NCBI GenBank assembly: GCA_017627015.1
Contig: JAGAHP010000027.1
Span: 1 to 64,000 of the forward strand
DNA length: 64,000 nt
From: Bacilli bacterium
GTDB taxonomy: Bacteria; Bacillota_I; Bacilli_A; RF39; UBA660
Reading direction: 5' to 3'
In this document: piece after piece, positions 1 through 8,421 of the stretch
Layout: the number at the start of each line of letters is the position of its first letter
Numbering within the stretch: position 1 is the first letter of the stretch
Notes under the pieces: model-generated
What the model was told of the DNA's origin: nothing
Databases searched by the model: none
What the model saw: only the letters and a program-made list of their open reading frames with translations
Program-made: the position numbers and the translations under genes

Positions 1-9
1 GTGTGTAAT

Positions 10-960
10 ATGATAAAATTTGAAAAACCACAATACAAAGTTACTGAATATGATGAAACTAGTAACTATGGTAAGTTTGAACTTGAACCACTAGAAAAAG
101 GGTTTGGTTTAACTTTAGGAAATGCATTAAGAAGAGTAATGCTTTCTAGTTTACCAGGAAGTGCTATCACTTCAATTAATATTGATGGAGTTGATCATGA
201 ATTCCAAACAATAACTGGTATTTTTGAAGATGTAACAACTATAGTATTAAACTTAAAAGGAATTGTTATTAAAAACCATTCTGAAGAAGAACAAGTATTA
301 ACTTTAAATGTTGATAAAGAAGGTGTTGTTACTGCTGCTGATATAGATTGTCCAGCTGACGTTGAAATAATCAATAAAGACCAAGAAATTTGTACTATCG
401 TTAAAGGTGGTAAAATTAATATGGAGATGACTGTTTCTAACGGAAGAGGATATGTTAGAGCGGAAAACAACAAAAAATTATTAAAGAAAGCTAAAGTAGG
501 AACAATTGCTATTGACTCAATTTATTCACCAATTGATAGAGTAAATTATGAAGTTGAAGAAGCACGTGTTGGTCAATCAACTAACTATGATAAATTAGTT
601 ATGGAAATTTGGACTAACGGTTCTATGAAAGCTGAAGAAGCTATTGCTTTAGCAAGTAGAATTTTAATTGAACATTTAAATATTTTAACTGATTTAAATG
701 AAATCGCTGATATTACTGGTATCATGGCTGAAAAAGAAGAAGATCCAAAAGTTAAAGCTTTAGAAACTTCTATTGATGACATGGAATTCTCAGTAAGAGC
801 TTATAACTGTTTAAAGAGATCTGGTATTAATACTATGCAAGATCTAGTTAACAGAAAAGAAAGCGATATGATGAAGATTAGAAACTTAGGAAAGAAATCA
901 TTAAAAGAAGTTCTAGACAAAGTAAAAACTATGGGACTATCTTTCAAAAATGATGATTAA
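10..960 (+). CDS. rpoA: DNA-directed RNA polymerase subunit alpha
   Basis: Alpha subunit of RNA polymerase, the scaffold for beta/beta' assembly and the contact for UP elements and activators. The N-terminal domain (about residues 1-230) carries the conserved run GNALRRVMLSSLPG and the HEF..I.G..EDVT block. After a linker at about 235-250, a C-terminal domain has the helix-hairpin-helix stretch RSGINTMQDL and RNLGKKSLKEV. The frame is open from base 1 (GTG), but family N-termini begin like MIKFEKP, so the ATG at 10 is the better start, giving 316 aa, the normal length. The upstream ribosome-binding region lies mostly outside the window. rplQ follows after 14 bases, the usual order at the end of the ribosomal-protein operon. 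Confidence 0.97.
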   Translation: MIKFEKPQYKVTEYDETSNYGKFELEPLEKGFGLTLGNALRRVMLSSLPGSAITSINIDGVDHEFQTITGIFEDVTTIVLNLKGIVIKNHSEEEQVLTLNVDKEGVVTAADIDCPADVEIINKDQEICTIVKGGKINMEMTVSNGRGYVRAENNKKLLKKAKVGTIAIDSIYSPIDRVNYEVEEARVGQSTNYDKLVMEIWTNGSMKAEEAIALASRILIEHLNILTDLNEIADITGIMAEKEEDPKVKALETSIDDMEFSVRAYNCLKRSGINTMQDLVNRKESDMMKIRNLGKKSLKEVLDKVKTMGLSFKNDD

Positions 961-974
961 TATAGGAGGATAAT

Positions 975-1316
975 ATGGCATATAGAAAATTAGGAAGAGA
1001 TTCAAAACATAGAAGAAGTATGCTTGCTAATTTAACTAAAGCTGTTATCATGAATGAAAGAATCGAAACTACAGAAGATAGAGCAAAAGAAACTAGAAAA
1101 TTTGTAGATAAGATGATCACTTATGGTAAAAAAGGCGATTTAATTTCAAGAAGAAAAGCATACGCATTCTTACATAATGATAAAGATTGTGTTAAGAAAA
1201 TATTTGATGACTTAGCTCCTCGTTATAAAGATAGAAATGGTGGATACACTAGAATTATTAAGAAAGAAAATAGAAGAGGAGATGACGCTTTAGTTGTTAT
1301 ACTTGAATTAGTATAA
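975..1316 (+). CDS. rplQ: 50S ribosomal protein L17
   Basis: Large-subunit ribosomal protein L17, 113 aa, normal length. It opens with the diagnostic [20 protein letters not shown] and continues with [14 protein letters not shown], which lines the subunit surface near the exit tunnel. It has a strong ribosome-binding site (TAGGAGGATA) and sits directly behind rpoA, the canonical co-transcribed pair. A small terminator hairpin begins in its stop codon, so this appears to be the end of the ribosomal operon. Confidence 0.98.
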   Translation: MAYRKLGRDSKHRRSMLANLTKAVIMNERIETTEDRAKETRKFVDKMITYGKKGDLISRRKAYAFLHNDKDCVKKIFDDLAPRYKDRNGGYTRIIKKENRRGDDALVVILELV

Positions 1317-1333
1317 CGCTAAGCGTTTTTTTT
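1315..1333 (+). terminator. Rho-independent terminator after rplQ
   Basis: A 5-bp GC-containing stem (AACGC / GCGTT) with a TAA loop, followed by an uninterrupted T run. It starts inside the rplQ stop codon. Confidence 0.75.
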
Positions 1334-1334
1334 G

Positions 1335-1343
1335 TGGTATACT
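1335..1343 (+). promoter_or_regulatory. Extended -10 promoter for the coiled-coil gene at 1362
   Basis: TGGTATACT fits TGn plus a -10 hexamer. It lies immediately after the preceding T run and about 20 bases before the start codon. The stretch from TATACT through the ribosome-binding site AGAGGTG is the same as the one before the gene at 3945. Confidence 0.65.
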
Positions 1344-1361
1344 AATAATAGAGGTGGATAT

Positions 1362-2528
1362 ATGAGTAATATAATAAACAAAATATCAGATGATTATAGA
1401 GGACCATTTGATGTTAGTGATAATTTTGAAAAGTTTCTAGATGTTTTAAAAGAAATTTTTCCAGAAAAATATGAAGAAAAGTATTCTAAATTAATTAATC
1501 TTGTAATAGATTATTCAAATGTATCAAGTAAAATTCATATTATGAATTCTAAAAATAATTCTAATAGTAGTTTTGTAGAAAATAATAAAGAAGAAATAGA
1601 TAAAATTAAAAAAGATTTAATGTCAAAGGAAGTTGAAGTTCTTAGATTAGAAGAATTAATAAATGGTATTTCAGTTGACGAACCTAGTTATGAAAGAATA
1701 TCGCTAATGCAAAAAATAATGATTGTTGACAAAGAAAGAATAGAATTACAGAGAAAGATAACTGAATTATCAATTAAAAGTCATGGTAAAGTTACAGAAA
1801 TGTCATCAAATAATTATTCTTTATCTGAGTTAGAAGAAAAATTACAAATAATTGTTGAAGAAATAAAAGAAACTAAAGAAGAAATAAAATCCATGAATAT
1901 TAATGGAGAAGATAGATTAAATAATTTAAAAGTATCTGAAAAGCATCTTGGTAAGCTAGATAAATTGTTGCATTCATATCAAACATTTGAATCTTTAGAT
2001 AATTTACAAAAAGAAAGAATTTCTTATTCATATAAATTATTCTTAATAGAATCATTTAGATTAAGAAAAAATATGTATCTAATAGGAGAAAATGCTGCAG
2101 AAGATATAATTGAAATGAATGATAATAGAGAATTATTATATTCAGATAATCAAGATGTTACACTTATAAAAGCAGCAGCTTTGGTAGCAGGAAGTTGGGA
2201 AATTCATGATGTGGTTAACTATGCTTTCCCTTTACCAGGAGCTTCTTGGACAATAGCACAAGATGATAATTATAAAAAAGTAAATGCAGTAGCGGAATGT
2301 TTTTCAACTGTATCAAATGTAATAGATAAAAGAATTAAAAATGAAGTTTCAGTAGAAGATGTAAAAGCGGCCAGAGAAAAATTATATGGTTTAGCTTGTA
2401 GCCCTTTAATGAAAGATTACAATCTAAAAAAACATATTATATCTATTGGTGATCTAGCAAATGATCCAGGAAATATGTTAGGAAATTATGAAGTATTATT
2501 AGAAAAAAATAATAAAAAAACATTGTAG
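1362..2528 (+). CDS. Uncharacterised coiled-coil protein
   Basis: I do not recognise a family. The 388-aa product has no signal peptide or membrane segment, so it is probably cytoplasmic. Residues about 60-230 are charged heptad-like coiled coil. The C-terminal third is more globular, with WEIHDVVNYAFPLPGASWTIAQ as its most distinctive part (17-residue core FPLPGASWTIAQ). The ATG at 1362 is chosen because GAGGTGG lies just upstream and the promoter leaves no room for the longer frame. It is followed after 10 bases by a lipoprotein gene, so the two are probably co-transcribed. Confidence 0.8.
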   Translation: MSNIINKISDDYRGPFDVSDNFEKFLDVLKEIFPEKYEEKYSKLINLVIDYSNVSSKIHIMNSKNNSNSSFVENNKEEIDKIKKDLMSKEVEVLRLEELINGISVDEPSYERISLMQKIMIVDKERIELQRKITELSIKSHGKVTEMSSNNYSLSELEEKLQIIVEEIKETKEEIKSMNINGEDRLNNLKVSEKHLGKLDKLLHSYQTFESLDNLQKERISYSYKLFLIESFRLRKNMYLIGENAAEDIIEMNDNRELLYSDNQDVTLIKAAALVAGSWEIHDVVNYAFPLPGASWTIAQDDNYKKVNAVAECFSTVSNVIDKRIKNEVSVEDVKAAREKLYGLACSPLMKDYNLKKHIISIGDLANDPGNMLGNYEVLLEKNNKKTL

Positions 2529-2538
2529 GAGGATAGAT

Positions 2539-3057
2539 ATGAAGAAGAAATTATTGGCAGTAACATTATTATTAACAGGTTTATTTATCTTTACTGGATG
2601 CAGTAAAAAAGAAAATATTACCATTAAAGATAATATTTTAAAGTATACAACAACATTTGAATATGATAAGGAAGATGGTTTTAAATTTAAAAAGAAAGTA
2701 AAGGGTGGAAGATTTTCTGAAATAATATTTACTAATGAGAAAGTGAATTTAGAATATGATATGTATTATTCAGAATCAACATCTATTTCTTCTGATAAAA
2801 TTAAGACAAATAGAAAAAAGGACAAGAATTATAAAGAATATAAATTTGGAGAATATGATGCGTATACATATGGGGATTATAATAATAGTTTAAACTTAAT
2901 AATAACTTTGAAATCAGATATTAAAGAAAAACATAATGTAGAATTATTTGTATCAATTAATAAAATAAAAGATACTGATGATAAAAAAGTATCAAGTATT
3001 TTTAAAGATAAAATAAATCAAGATTTCTTTAGTTCAATTAAAAATACAGTAGATTAA
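2539..3057 (+). CDS. Uncharacterised lipoprotein
   Basis: A 172-aa protein with a classic lipoprotein signal peptide: MKKK, a hydrophobic core, then the lipobox FTGC with Cys21. It should be lipidated and held on the outer face of the membrane. The mature part is lysine-rich and beta-prone, and I recognise no family. A strong ribosome-binding site (GTAGGAGGAT) is present. It sits in the same transcription unit as the coiled-coil gene upstream and ends in a terminator shared with the convergent ZIP gene. Confidence 0.85.
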   Translation: MKKKLLAVTLLLTGLFIFTGCSKKENITIKDNILKYTTTFEYDKEDGFKFKKKVKGGRFSEIIFTNEKVNLEYDMYYSESTSISSDKIKTNRKKDKNYKEYKFGEYDAYTYGDYNNSLNLIITLKSDIKEKHNVELFVSINKIKDTDDKKVSSIFKDKINQDFFSSIKNTVD

Positions 3058-3073
3058 TCTACTGTATTTTTTT
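3043..3073. terminator. Bidirectional terminator between convergent genes
   Basis: A hairpin ATACAGTAGATT / AATCTACTGTAT is flanked by an A run on the left and a T run on the right, so it can serve both the lipoprotein gene (+) and the ZIP gene (-). It overlaps both stop codons. Confidence 0.85.
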
Positions 3074-3860
3074 ATCCTAAAGCTATATCTAGTATCATCA
3101 TTATAGTAAAACCTATTATAGTAAATATAGTCATTAATTCTTTTTTATTATTCTTTTGACTTTCAGGAATTAATTCTTCTGTTACTACATATATCATTGC
3201 GCCTCCAGCAAAGCTTAAAAGTATTGGTAGAAGTATTCTTATCTTCATTACTAGAACTGCGCCTAAAACGGCCGCAATTGGCTCTACAATACCACTTAAT
3301 TGTCCAAAGAAGAATGCTTTCTTTCTAGAGAATCCTTCTCGTCTTAAAGGTAAACTAATCGCGCTTCCTTCAGGAAAGTTTTGTATACCAATTCCAAGAG
3401 CAATTATCCAAGCAGATAATATACTTGCGCCAGGTATATTATATATAACTGAACCAAAAGCTACACCAACTGCCATACCTTCTGGAATATTATGCAGTGT
3501 AATTGATAAGATTATCATTATACATCTTTTTAAACTATTATCAGTTTTATTCATTTTTCTTTCATATATTTTATTACCTAGATATAAGAATAATCCACCA
3601 GATATAAAACCAATTGATACTATTAACCATGGAATTAGTTTTAGTTCTTTTGACATATTAATTGATGGTAATAAAAGTGAAAAGAAATAAGCTGCAATCA
3701 TAATTCCTGCGGATAGACTTAAACTACTATCCATGAAAGTTTTATTAATTTTTTTCATAAATAATACAATAGATGCCCCAAGTAGAGTAATACTATAAGT
3801 AAAGAAACCCGCTATTAAAGCTTGAATTACTGGATTAAGACTTAGTAATTTATCAATCAT
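3072..3860 (-). CDS. ZIP family divalent-metal transporter
   Basis: A 262-aa polytopic membrane protein of the ZIP (ZupT/GufA-like) family, which imports zinc, iron or manganese. The two metal-site signatures are clear: LHNIPEG (His123-Gly128) in the fourth membrane segment and NFPEGSA (Asn161-Gly165) in the fifth. About eight membrane segments can be counted, with a short His-poor cytoplasmic loop near residue 100. The start is supported by a GAGGAG ribosome-binding site on the minus strand. It is divergent from the SDR gene at 3945. Metal specificity cannot be told from sequence. Confidence 0.92.
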   Translation of the reverse strand: MIDKLLSLNPVIQALIAGFFTYSITLLGASIVLFMKKINKTFMDSSLSLSAGIMIAAYFFSLLLPSINMSKELKLIPWLIVSIGFISGGLFLYLGNKIYERKMNKTDNSLKRCIMIILSITLHNIPEGMAVGVAFGSVIYNIPGASILSAWIIALGIGIQNFPEGSAISLPLRREGFSRKKAFFFGQLSGIVEPIAAVLGAVLVMKIRILLPILLSFAGGAMIYVVTEELIPESQKNNKKELMTIFTIIGFTIMMILDIALG

Positions 3861-3917
3861 ATTTATCTCCTCGCACTATAATATAGTATTCTTTTATACA
3901 ATTATTGTGCGTGTTTA

Positions 3918-3926
3918 TGATATACT
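3918..3926 (+). promoter_or_regulatory. Extended -10 promoter for the SDR gene
   Basis: TGATATACT (TGn plus TATACT), followed by AATAATAGAGGTG as at 1335-1356. The divergent spacer also holds a CGCAC / GTGCG inverted pair (about 3876 and 3907) of unknown meaning. Confidence 0.6.
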
Positions 3927-3944
3927 AATAATAGAGGTGATAAT

Positions 3945-4682
3945 ATGAAGGCATTAGTGACGGGAGGAACTAGTGGTATTGGATTAGATATAGCTAGAGA
4001 ATTAGATAAAAGAGGTTATGATTTAATATTAGTAAGTGAAAAAAGTACTGTTGATAAAGATAGTTTTAAAAACGATGTAGAAGTAGTTAATATCGATTTA
4101 AGTAAAGAAGAAAACTGTTATAAACTACATGATAAATATAAAGATATAGATGTATTTATTAATAACGCAGGTTTTGGTATATTTGGTCCATTTTATGAAA
4201 CAGATATGGATAAAGAAATAAAAATGATTGATGTAAATGTTAAAGCTATGCATATATTAACTAAATTATATTTAAAGGATATGAAAGAAAAGAATAGTGG
4301 TTACATACTAAATACAGCTTCAGCTGCGGCATATGCATATGGACCATTAATGGCAACTTATTATGCATCTAAAAGTTATGTATATAAATTAACTACCGCT
4401 ATTTATGAAGAGTTAAGAAGAGAAAATAGTAACGTTGTAATATCTTGTTTAACCCCAGGACCTGTTTATACTAAGTTCCAAGAAAAAGCAAATGTTACAT
4501 TTACTGTAAGTACTTTAGAAAGTAGTTATGTAGGTAAATACGCTGTTGATAATTTATTTAAAAAGAAACTATTAATTGTACCTGGTTTTATGGTTAAAAT
4601 ATCAAGAATTTTTATAAAATTTTTACCAGTAAAAACTGCTTTAAAAATCTGTTATGGATTTCAAAAAAGAAAAGATAAATAA
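3945..4682 (+). CDS. Short-chain dehydrogenase/reductase
   Basis: A 245-aa NAD(P)-dependent oxidoreductase of the classical SDR superfamily. The Rossmann glycine motif TGGTSGIG is at residues 6-13, the NNAG motif follows at about 73-76, and the catalytic YxxxK is Tyr139-Lys143 with the partner Ser/Thr in NTASAAA. The C-terminal substrate-binding part, including LTPGPVYTKF, resembles the DltE/YqjQ-like group, but the substrate is not predictable. It is monocistronic with its own promoter, and the next gene has a separate promoter. Confidence 0.93.
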   Translation: MKALVTGGTSGIGLDIARELDKRGYDLILVSEKSTVDKDSFKNDVEVVNIDLSKEENCYKLHDKYKDIDVFINNAGFGIFGPFYETDMDKEIKMIDVNVKAMHILTKLYLKDMKEKNSGYILNTASAAAYAYGPLMATYYASKSYVYKLTTAIYEELRRENSNVVISCLTPGPVYTKFQEKANVTFTVSTLESSYVGKYAVDNLFKKKLLIVPGFMVKISRIFIKFLPVKTALKICYGFQKRKDK

Positions 4683-4693
4683 ACTAAAATTCA

Positions 4694-4722
4694 TTGACAT
4701 ATATTAATAAAATTGATATACT
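4694..4722 (+). promoter_or_regulatory. Consensus sigma-A-type promoter
   Basis: TTGACA (4694-4699), a 17-base spacer, then TATACT (4717-4722). This is the only near-perfect two-box promoter in the window. It should drive the coiled-coil gene at 4750 and the DUF1292 gene behind it. Confidence 0.85.
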
Positions 4723-4749
4723 TATGTTTAGAATAAGAGGTGGCTAGTA

Positions 4750-5541
4750 ATGGAAGAAAAAATTATTGAAGAAACAGAAGAAGTACTAGAAAATAACGCA
4801 GGTAATGTACCTGAAGAATTAAAAAAATATTTAGAAGCGGACGAAAAAACTCTTAACGAAATAGAAAATGTATTAACTGATTTAAGTGAAAAAAAGACTT
4901 TTTTAGAAAATCAAAAAGAAGATACTGAAAAAGAATTTGAAAGAAGATTAAAAGAATTTACAGAGAACCTTGAAAAAGAAAAAGAAGAAGTATTTAATAA
5001 TATTTCTAATAAAGAAAAAGAAATCGAAGATGAAAAATCTAGAGTAGAAAGTATTAAATTAAAAGAACAAGGCAATCAAGTTAATTTTGTAGATTCACTT
5101 GTAGAAATTTCAAATAAATTCAATTCTAAAATCAGTTCAATTGAAGACGCAATTAAAGCGTGTGAAGATAACGATACATTAAATAAGGCATTAGAAGAGG
5201 AAAAAAATAAATTAGAAGATTCATTAGAAAAAGAATATGCTTCAAGAAAAGAAGATCTAGCTAAAGTATTAGAGGATGTTGGTATTAAGAAAGAAGAACC
5301 AAAACCAGTTGTAGAAGAAAAAGAACCAATGCCTGATATAGATATAGATTTTAATGTTCCAGATTATACAGAAGAGCCAGTAGTAGAGCATGTTGTAGAT
5401 CCTGGTTATTTAAATAATATGGAAGATGAAAATGAAGTAGTAGAACATGAACCAAGAGAAGATGTAATAAATGAAATATACCAATCTAAAGATGTTATGG
5501 AAGGACATGTCTTCCCATATCTAAAATCAATAATGGAATAA
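4750..5541 (+). CDS. Acidic coiled-coil protein, uncharacterised
   Basis: A 263-aa, very Glu/Lys-rich protein with no signal peptide or membrane segment. Residues about 30-180 form long coiled-coil helices. Residues 185-235 are a Pro/Glu/Val-rich acidic linker, and the tail ends DVMEGHVFPYLKSIME. I recognise no family. Its near-consensus promoter suggests strong expression. It is followed 11 bases later by a DUF1292 gene, so the two may act together. Confidence 0.8.
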   Translation: MEEKIIEETEEVLENNAGNVPEELKKYLEADEKTLNEIENVLTDLSEKKTFLENQKEDTEKEFERRLKEFTENLEKEKEEVFNNISNKEKEIEDEKSRVESIKLKEQGNQVNFVDSLVEISNKFNSKISSIEDAIKACEDNDTLNKALEEEKNKLEDSLEKEYASRKEDLAKVLEDVGIKKEEPKPVVEEKEPMPDIDIDFNVPDYTEEPVVEHVVDPGYLNNMEDENEVVEHEPREDVINEIYQSKDVMEGHVFPYLKSIME

Positions 5542-5552
5542 GAGGTGGAATT

Positions 5553-5807
5553 ATGGATAAGTTAGAATATGAATTAGTTACTTTAAGAAATAATAAACAA
5601 TATTTCATCTTAGAAGATTTATTATATCAATATGATACATATGATTTGGTTTTAAATGTTGAAGATGAAAATGATATTAAAATAGTTTTACAAGAAGTTA
5701 AAAATGGAAAAACAGTTCTTACTCCAGTAGAAGATAAAGCTCTATTAAAAGAACTTGGTAAACTATTTGATGAACGTATAAAAGTAAAACAAAGCAGTAT
5801 AAATTAA
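5553..5807 (+). CDS. DUF1292 family protein (YrzB-like)
   Basis: A small cytoplasmic acidic protein of 84 aa that matches the general DUF1292 layout: short beta strands beginning with a response to 'LEYELVTLRNNKQYFILEDL', then DTYDLVLNVEDEND and a short C-terminal helix. The family function is unknown. It has a good ribosome-binding site (AGAGGTGG). It is the second gene of a two-gene unit closed by a strong terminator. A related-looking short protein occurs at 21885. Confidence 0.7.
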   Translation: MDKLEYELVTLRNNKQYFILEDLLYQYDTYDLVLNVEDENDIKIVLQEVKNGKTVLTPVEDKALLKELGKLFDERIKVKQSSIN

Positions 5808-5840
5808 AAGAAATTATTAAAAAGTAATTTCTTTTTTTTT
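5808..5840 (+). terminator. Rho-independent terminator
   Basis: A 9-bp stem AAGAAATTA / TAATTTCTT followed by a T run, directly after the DUF1292 stop codon. Confidence 0.85.
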
Positions 5841-5850
5841 AATTATAAAG

Positions 5851-5856
5851 TATAAT
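5851..5856 (+). promoter_or_regulatory. -10 box upstream of the EcfA-like pair
   Basis: TATAAT 31 bases before the ATG at 5882, just after the terminator T run. I see no convincing -35 box. Confidence 0.5.
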
Positions 5857-5881
5857 ATAAACTTGTTTAGAGGTGAGTAGT

Positions 5882-6667
5882 ATGAATATAATAGAGGCAT
5901 CTAATAATGTATATAAAAACAAAAATAAAATGCTTTTTCATAATATTAACCTTGAAATAGAAGAAGGCAGTTTCGTAACTGTTATTGGTGAAAATTCTTC
6001 TGGTAAAACTACTTTAATTAAATTACTTAGTGGTCAAATAATAGATAATTTAAATATTAAAATTAATAATATTCAAGTTAATAAATTTAACGCCGAAGAA
6101 ATATCTAAAATGATATCAGTTATTAATTCTTATAATGAGTTTTATTCAAAAACTGTAATAGAAGAAATACTACAAGATAAAAAGAATGTATCAGTATTTG
6201 AGATAAATAAAGTCAAAAAGATGCTAGATGAATTTAATTTATTATATTTAGAAAAAATGCCTGTACAAAATCTATCATATGCTGAAAATCAAATAATTGC
6301 GTTGATTAAAGCTATTATAAAAGAACCTAAAATAATTGTTCTTGATAACGCTTTTTCAAAACTTGATAGAGATAAAAGAAAAGAGTTATTGGAGTATATA
6401 TCTAAATATTCAAAAAAGAATAAAGTAACTATTCTTACTACTACTAATAATATGGAAGAATTAAAATATTCTGATAGAATTCTATTAATAAAATATTCAA
6501 ATATATTTTTTGATGGAACATATCATGATCTAATAAGAAATGTAGATTTAAATAAAGAAGGATTAAAATATCCTTGGGAAATAGAAGTATCTGATAAATT
6601 AAAATTATATGGTTTAGTAAATGAGCTATATGATGATTTAGATAAGTTAGTAGGTGACTTATGCTGA
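5882..6667 (+). CDS. EcfA-like ABC transporter ATPase, degenerate
   Basis: An ABC ATPase that by position (before a second ATPase and truA) corresponds to the energy-coupling-factor ATPase of ECF vitamin transporters. Walker A is intact (GENSSGKT, residues 36-43). The signature motif is LSYAE (131-135) instead of LSGGQ. Walker B ends LDNAF (Asp155-Asn156), so the usual catalytic Glu is Asn. A D-loop-like SKLD follows. ATP binding looks preserved but hydrolysis at this site is doubtful. The ATG at 5882 is preferred over the GTG nine bases upstream because that GTG is part of the ribosome-binding site AGAGGTG. It overlaps the next gene by 7 bases. Confidence 0.8.
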   Translation: MNIIEASNNVYKNKNKMLFHNINLEIEEGSFVTVIGENSSGKTTLIKLLSGQIIDNLNIKINNIQVNKFNAEEISKMISVINSYNEFYSKTVIEEILQDKKNVSVFEINKVKKMLDEFNLLYLEKMPVQNLSYAENQIIALIKAIIKEPKIIVLDNAFSKLDRDKRKELLEYISKYSKKNKVTILTTTNNMEELKYSDRILLIKYSNIFFDGTYHDLIRNVDLNKEGLKYPWEIEVSDKLKLYGLVNELYDDLDKLVGDLC

Positions 6668-7347
6668 TAAAAGATTTTTTTAATAGTAATAAAATTATTG
6701 GTGTAGTAGGAAATAGTGGTTCAGGTAAATCTACTTTTGTTAAAAACTTTGAACCAACTAAAAAAACAGGAATAGTTAATTTAGATATAATTAAATCAAA
6801 TAATGTATTAGATCAAATAGAAGTATATGTAAAAGAATATAATTATAGATTAGGAGAACTAGAAGAAAGAAAAGATGAAATAATAAAAATGCTTGAAATA
6901 AATCCTAATATCTTAGATATGGATTTATATGATATAAGTGAAAGTGAACTATCAAAAGTATTGATCGCATCTGTACTTTTATATAATCCTGATAATATTA
7001 TAATAGATGAAATGTTTGATTCTTTTGATAATAAAACAAAGGAAAAAATATTAAAGCTTTTAATTAAATTAAAAAAGTTTTTTAATAAAACTATATTTAT
7101 AGTAACTGCCAATATAGATTATATTTATGAATTTATAGATGAAGTTATTATTATAGATGAGGGTGAAGTGTTATTATTTGGTAATAAATATGATGTATAT
7201 AAAAACTTAGATTTATTAAAAAGTAAACAAATAAGAATACCAAATATTGTAACTCTAATAAATGAATTAAGAAAAAAGAATATAAATATAGATAATGTAG
7301 ATTCAATAAATGAATTAATAAAATCTATATATAGGGAAATGAGATGA
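6661..7347 (+). CDS. Second EcfA-like ABC ATPase, degenerate
   Basis: Partner ATPase of the preceding gene, 228 aa. Walker A is GNSGSGKS (residues 17-24). The signature position reads ISESE (92-96) rather than LSGGQ. Walker B with its Glu is intact (IIIDEMFD, Asp116-Glu117). The segment between Walker A and the signature is shorter than usual and the Q-loop is not obvious. With the first ATPase it could form an asymmetric heterodimer in which only one composite site is competent. No EcfT membrane gene follows; truA starts 4 bases after the stop. It may pair with an EcfT encoded elsewhere or have a non-transport role. Confidence 0.78.
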   Translation: MLIKDFFNSNKIIGVVGNSGSGKSTFVKNFEPTKKTGIVNLDIIKSNNVLDQIEVYVKEYNYRLGELEERKDEIIKMLEINPNILDMDLYDISESELSKVLIASVLLYNPDNIIIDEMFDSFDNKTKEKILKLLIKLKKFFNKTIFIVTANIDYIYEFIDEVIIIDEGEVLLFGNKYDVYKNLDLLKSKQIRIPNIVTLINELRKKNINIDNVDSINELIKSIYREMR

Positions 7348-7351
7348 TTTT

Positions 7352-8083
7352 ATGAGATATAAAATTACTTTTAGTTATGATGGTTCTAAATTTAATGGAT
7401 ATCAAAAACAAAAAGGAATTAGTAATACTATTCAAGGTAAAATAGAAGAAGCTCTAAAAAGTATTAATAATGGTTTAAGTACTAAATTTACTTCTTCAGG
7501 TAGAACGGATAAAGGAGTATCTGCTTATAAACAAGTTGGATCATGTGATATAGGTGTTAATATTACTCCATATAAATTAAAACGCGCAATGAATAGTTTA
7601 TTACCTGATACTATTCATGTTATAGATGCATTAGAAGTAGATGATGATTTTCATCCAAGATATATGTTAAAAGAAAAGACATATGTTTATAAAGTAAATA
7701 CAGGTGAATATAATCCTATAGAAAAAGACTATGTTTGTCAGTTATGTAAAAAACTAGATATAAATCTATTAAAGGAAGAAATAAAAGATTTTATAGGAGA
7801 ACATGATTTTACAGCTTTTTGTTCTACACAAGATAGAAAAGAAAACTGTGTAAGAACTATATTTGATGCTTATATAAAAGAAGATGGTAATTATGTTTAC
7901 TTTACTTTTAAAGGTAATGGTTTCTTGAAGTACATGGTAAGAATAATGTGTGGTTATTTAATATCTGTATCTTTAGGAAAAACAAAGCCAAATAATATAA
8001 AAACTTATTTTAAAACAAAAGAAAAAGTTGCGACTAAAACTGCTGCCGCAACTGGATTATATTTAGAAGATGTAAAATATTAA
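7352..8083 (+). CDS. truA: tRNA pseudouridine(38-40) synthase
   Basis: Converts uridines 38, 39 and 40 of tRNA anticodon stem-loops to pseudouridine. The 243-aa product has the normal length and begins with the family-typical RYKITFSYDGSKFNGYQKQ. The catalytic aspartate is Asp53 in SSGRTDKGV. The C-terminal half contains EHDFTAFCS and the RTI..A block typical of TruA. It follows the two EcfA-like genes with a 4-base gap, as in the conserved Firmicutes order, apart from the missing ecfT. Confidence 0.96.
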   Translation: MRYKITFSYDGSKFNGYQKQKGISNTIQGKIEEALKSINNGLSTKFTSSGRTDKGVSAYKQVGSCDIGVNITPYKLKRAMNSLLPDTIHVIDALEVDDDFHPRYMLKEKTYVYKVNTGEYNPIEKDYVCQLCKKLDINLLKEEIKDFIGEHDFTAFCSTQDRKENCVRTIFDAYIKEDGNYVYFTFKGNGFLKYMVRIMCGYLISVSLGKTKPNNIKTYFKTKEKVATKTAAATGLYLEDVKY

Positions 8084-8108
8084 ATAGACTTAATGTCTAT
8101 TTTTTTTT
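8082..8108 (+). terminator. Rho-independent terminator after truA
   Basis: An 8-bp stem AAATAGAC / GTCTATTT with loop TTAAT and a T run. It overlaps the truA stop and lies at the 3' end of the convergent DUF378 gene. Confidence 0.8.
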
Positions 8109-8307
8109 AATCTTCAAATAATTCTATTAATACTTTTATTCCAAGTAATCCTGATATTCCAACAAGAATATATACTACTTTTGTTAGAACACTTTCAGCT
8201 CCTCCAAATATTAATGCTACTAAGTTAAAATCAAATAATCCAATTAATCCCCAGTTAATCGCACCAATAATTATTAAGGTAACTGCAATTATTTCTAATG
8301 CTCTCAT
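8107..8307 (-). CDS. DUF378 family small membrane protein (YuzA-like)
   Basis: A 66-aa protein with two hydrophobic helices. The N-terminal part IGAINWGLIGLFDFNLVALIFGG is highly characteristic of DUF378 (core INWGLIGLFDFNLV), and the second helix is VVYILVGISGLLGI. Function is unknown. The start at 8307 is chosen because a strong AAAGGAGGAAT ribosome-binding site lies just upstream on the minus strand; the longer frame to 8361 has none. It is monocistronic and convergent with truA. Confidence 0.88.
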   Translation of the reverse strand: MRALEIIAVTLIIIGAINWGLIGLFDFNLVALIFGGAESVLTKVVYILVGISGLLGIKVLIELFED

Positions 8308-8384
8308 AATTCCTCCTTTACTGATATTATTAGGATAATCAAAAAAAATAAAATTATTCATGAATATTTAAATTTATTTTTAAA

Positions 8385-8390
8385 TATAAT
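8385..8390 (+). promoter_or_regulatory. -10 box for the DUF4367 lipoprotein gene
   Basis: TATAAT 31 bases before the TTG start at 8422. A second, weaker TATAAA lies at 8395. No clear -35 box. Confidence 0.45.
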
Positions 8391-8421
8391 TTAGTATAAA
8401 TATTTAGAAGAGGTGAAAAGT

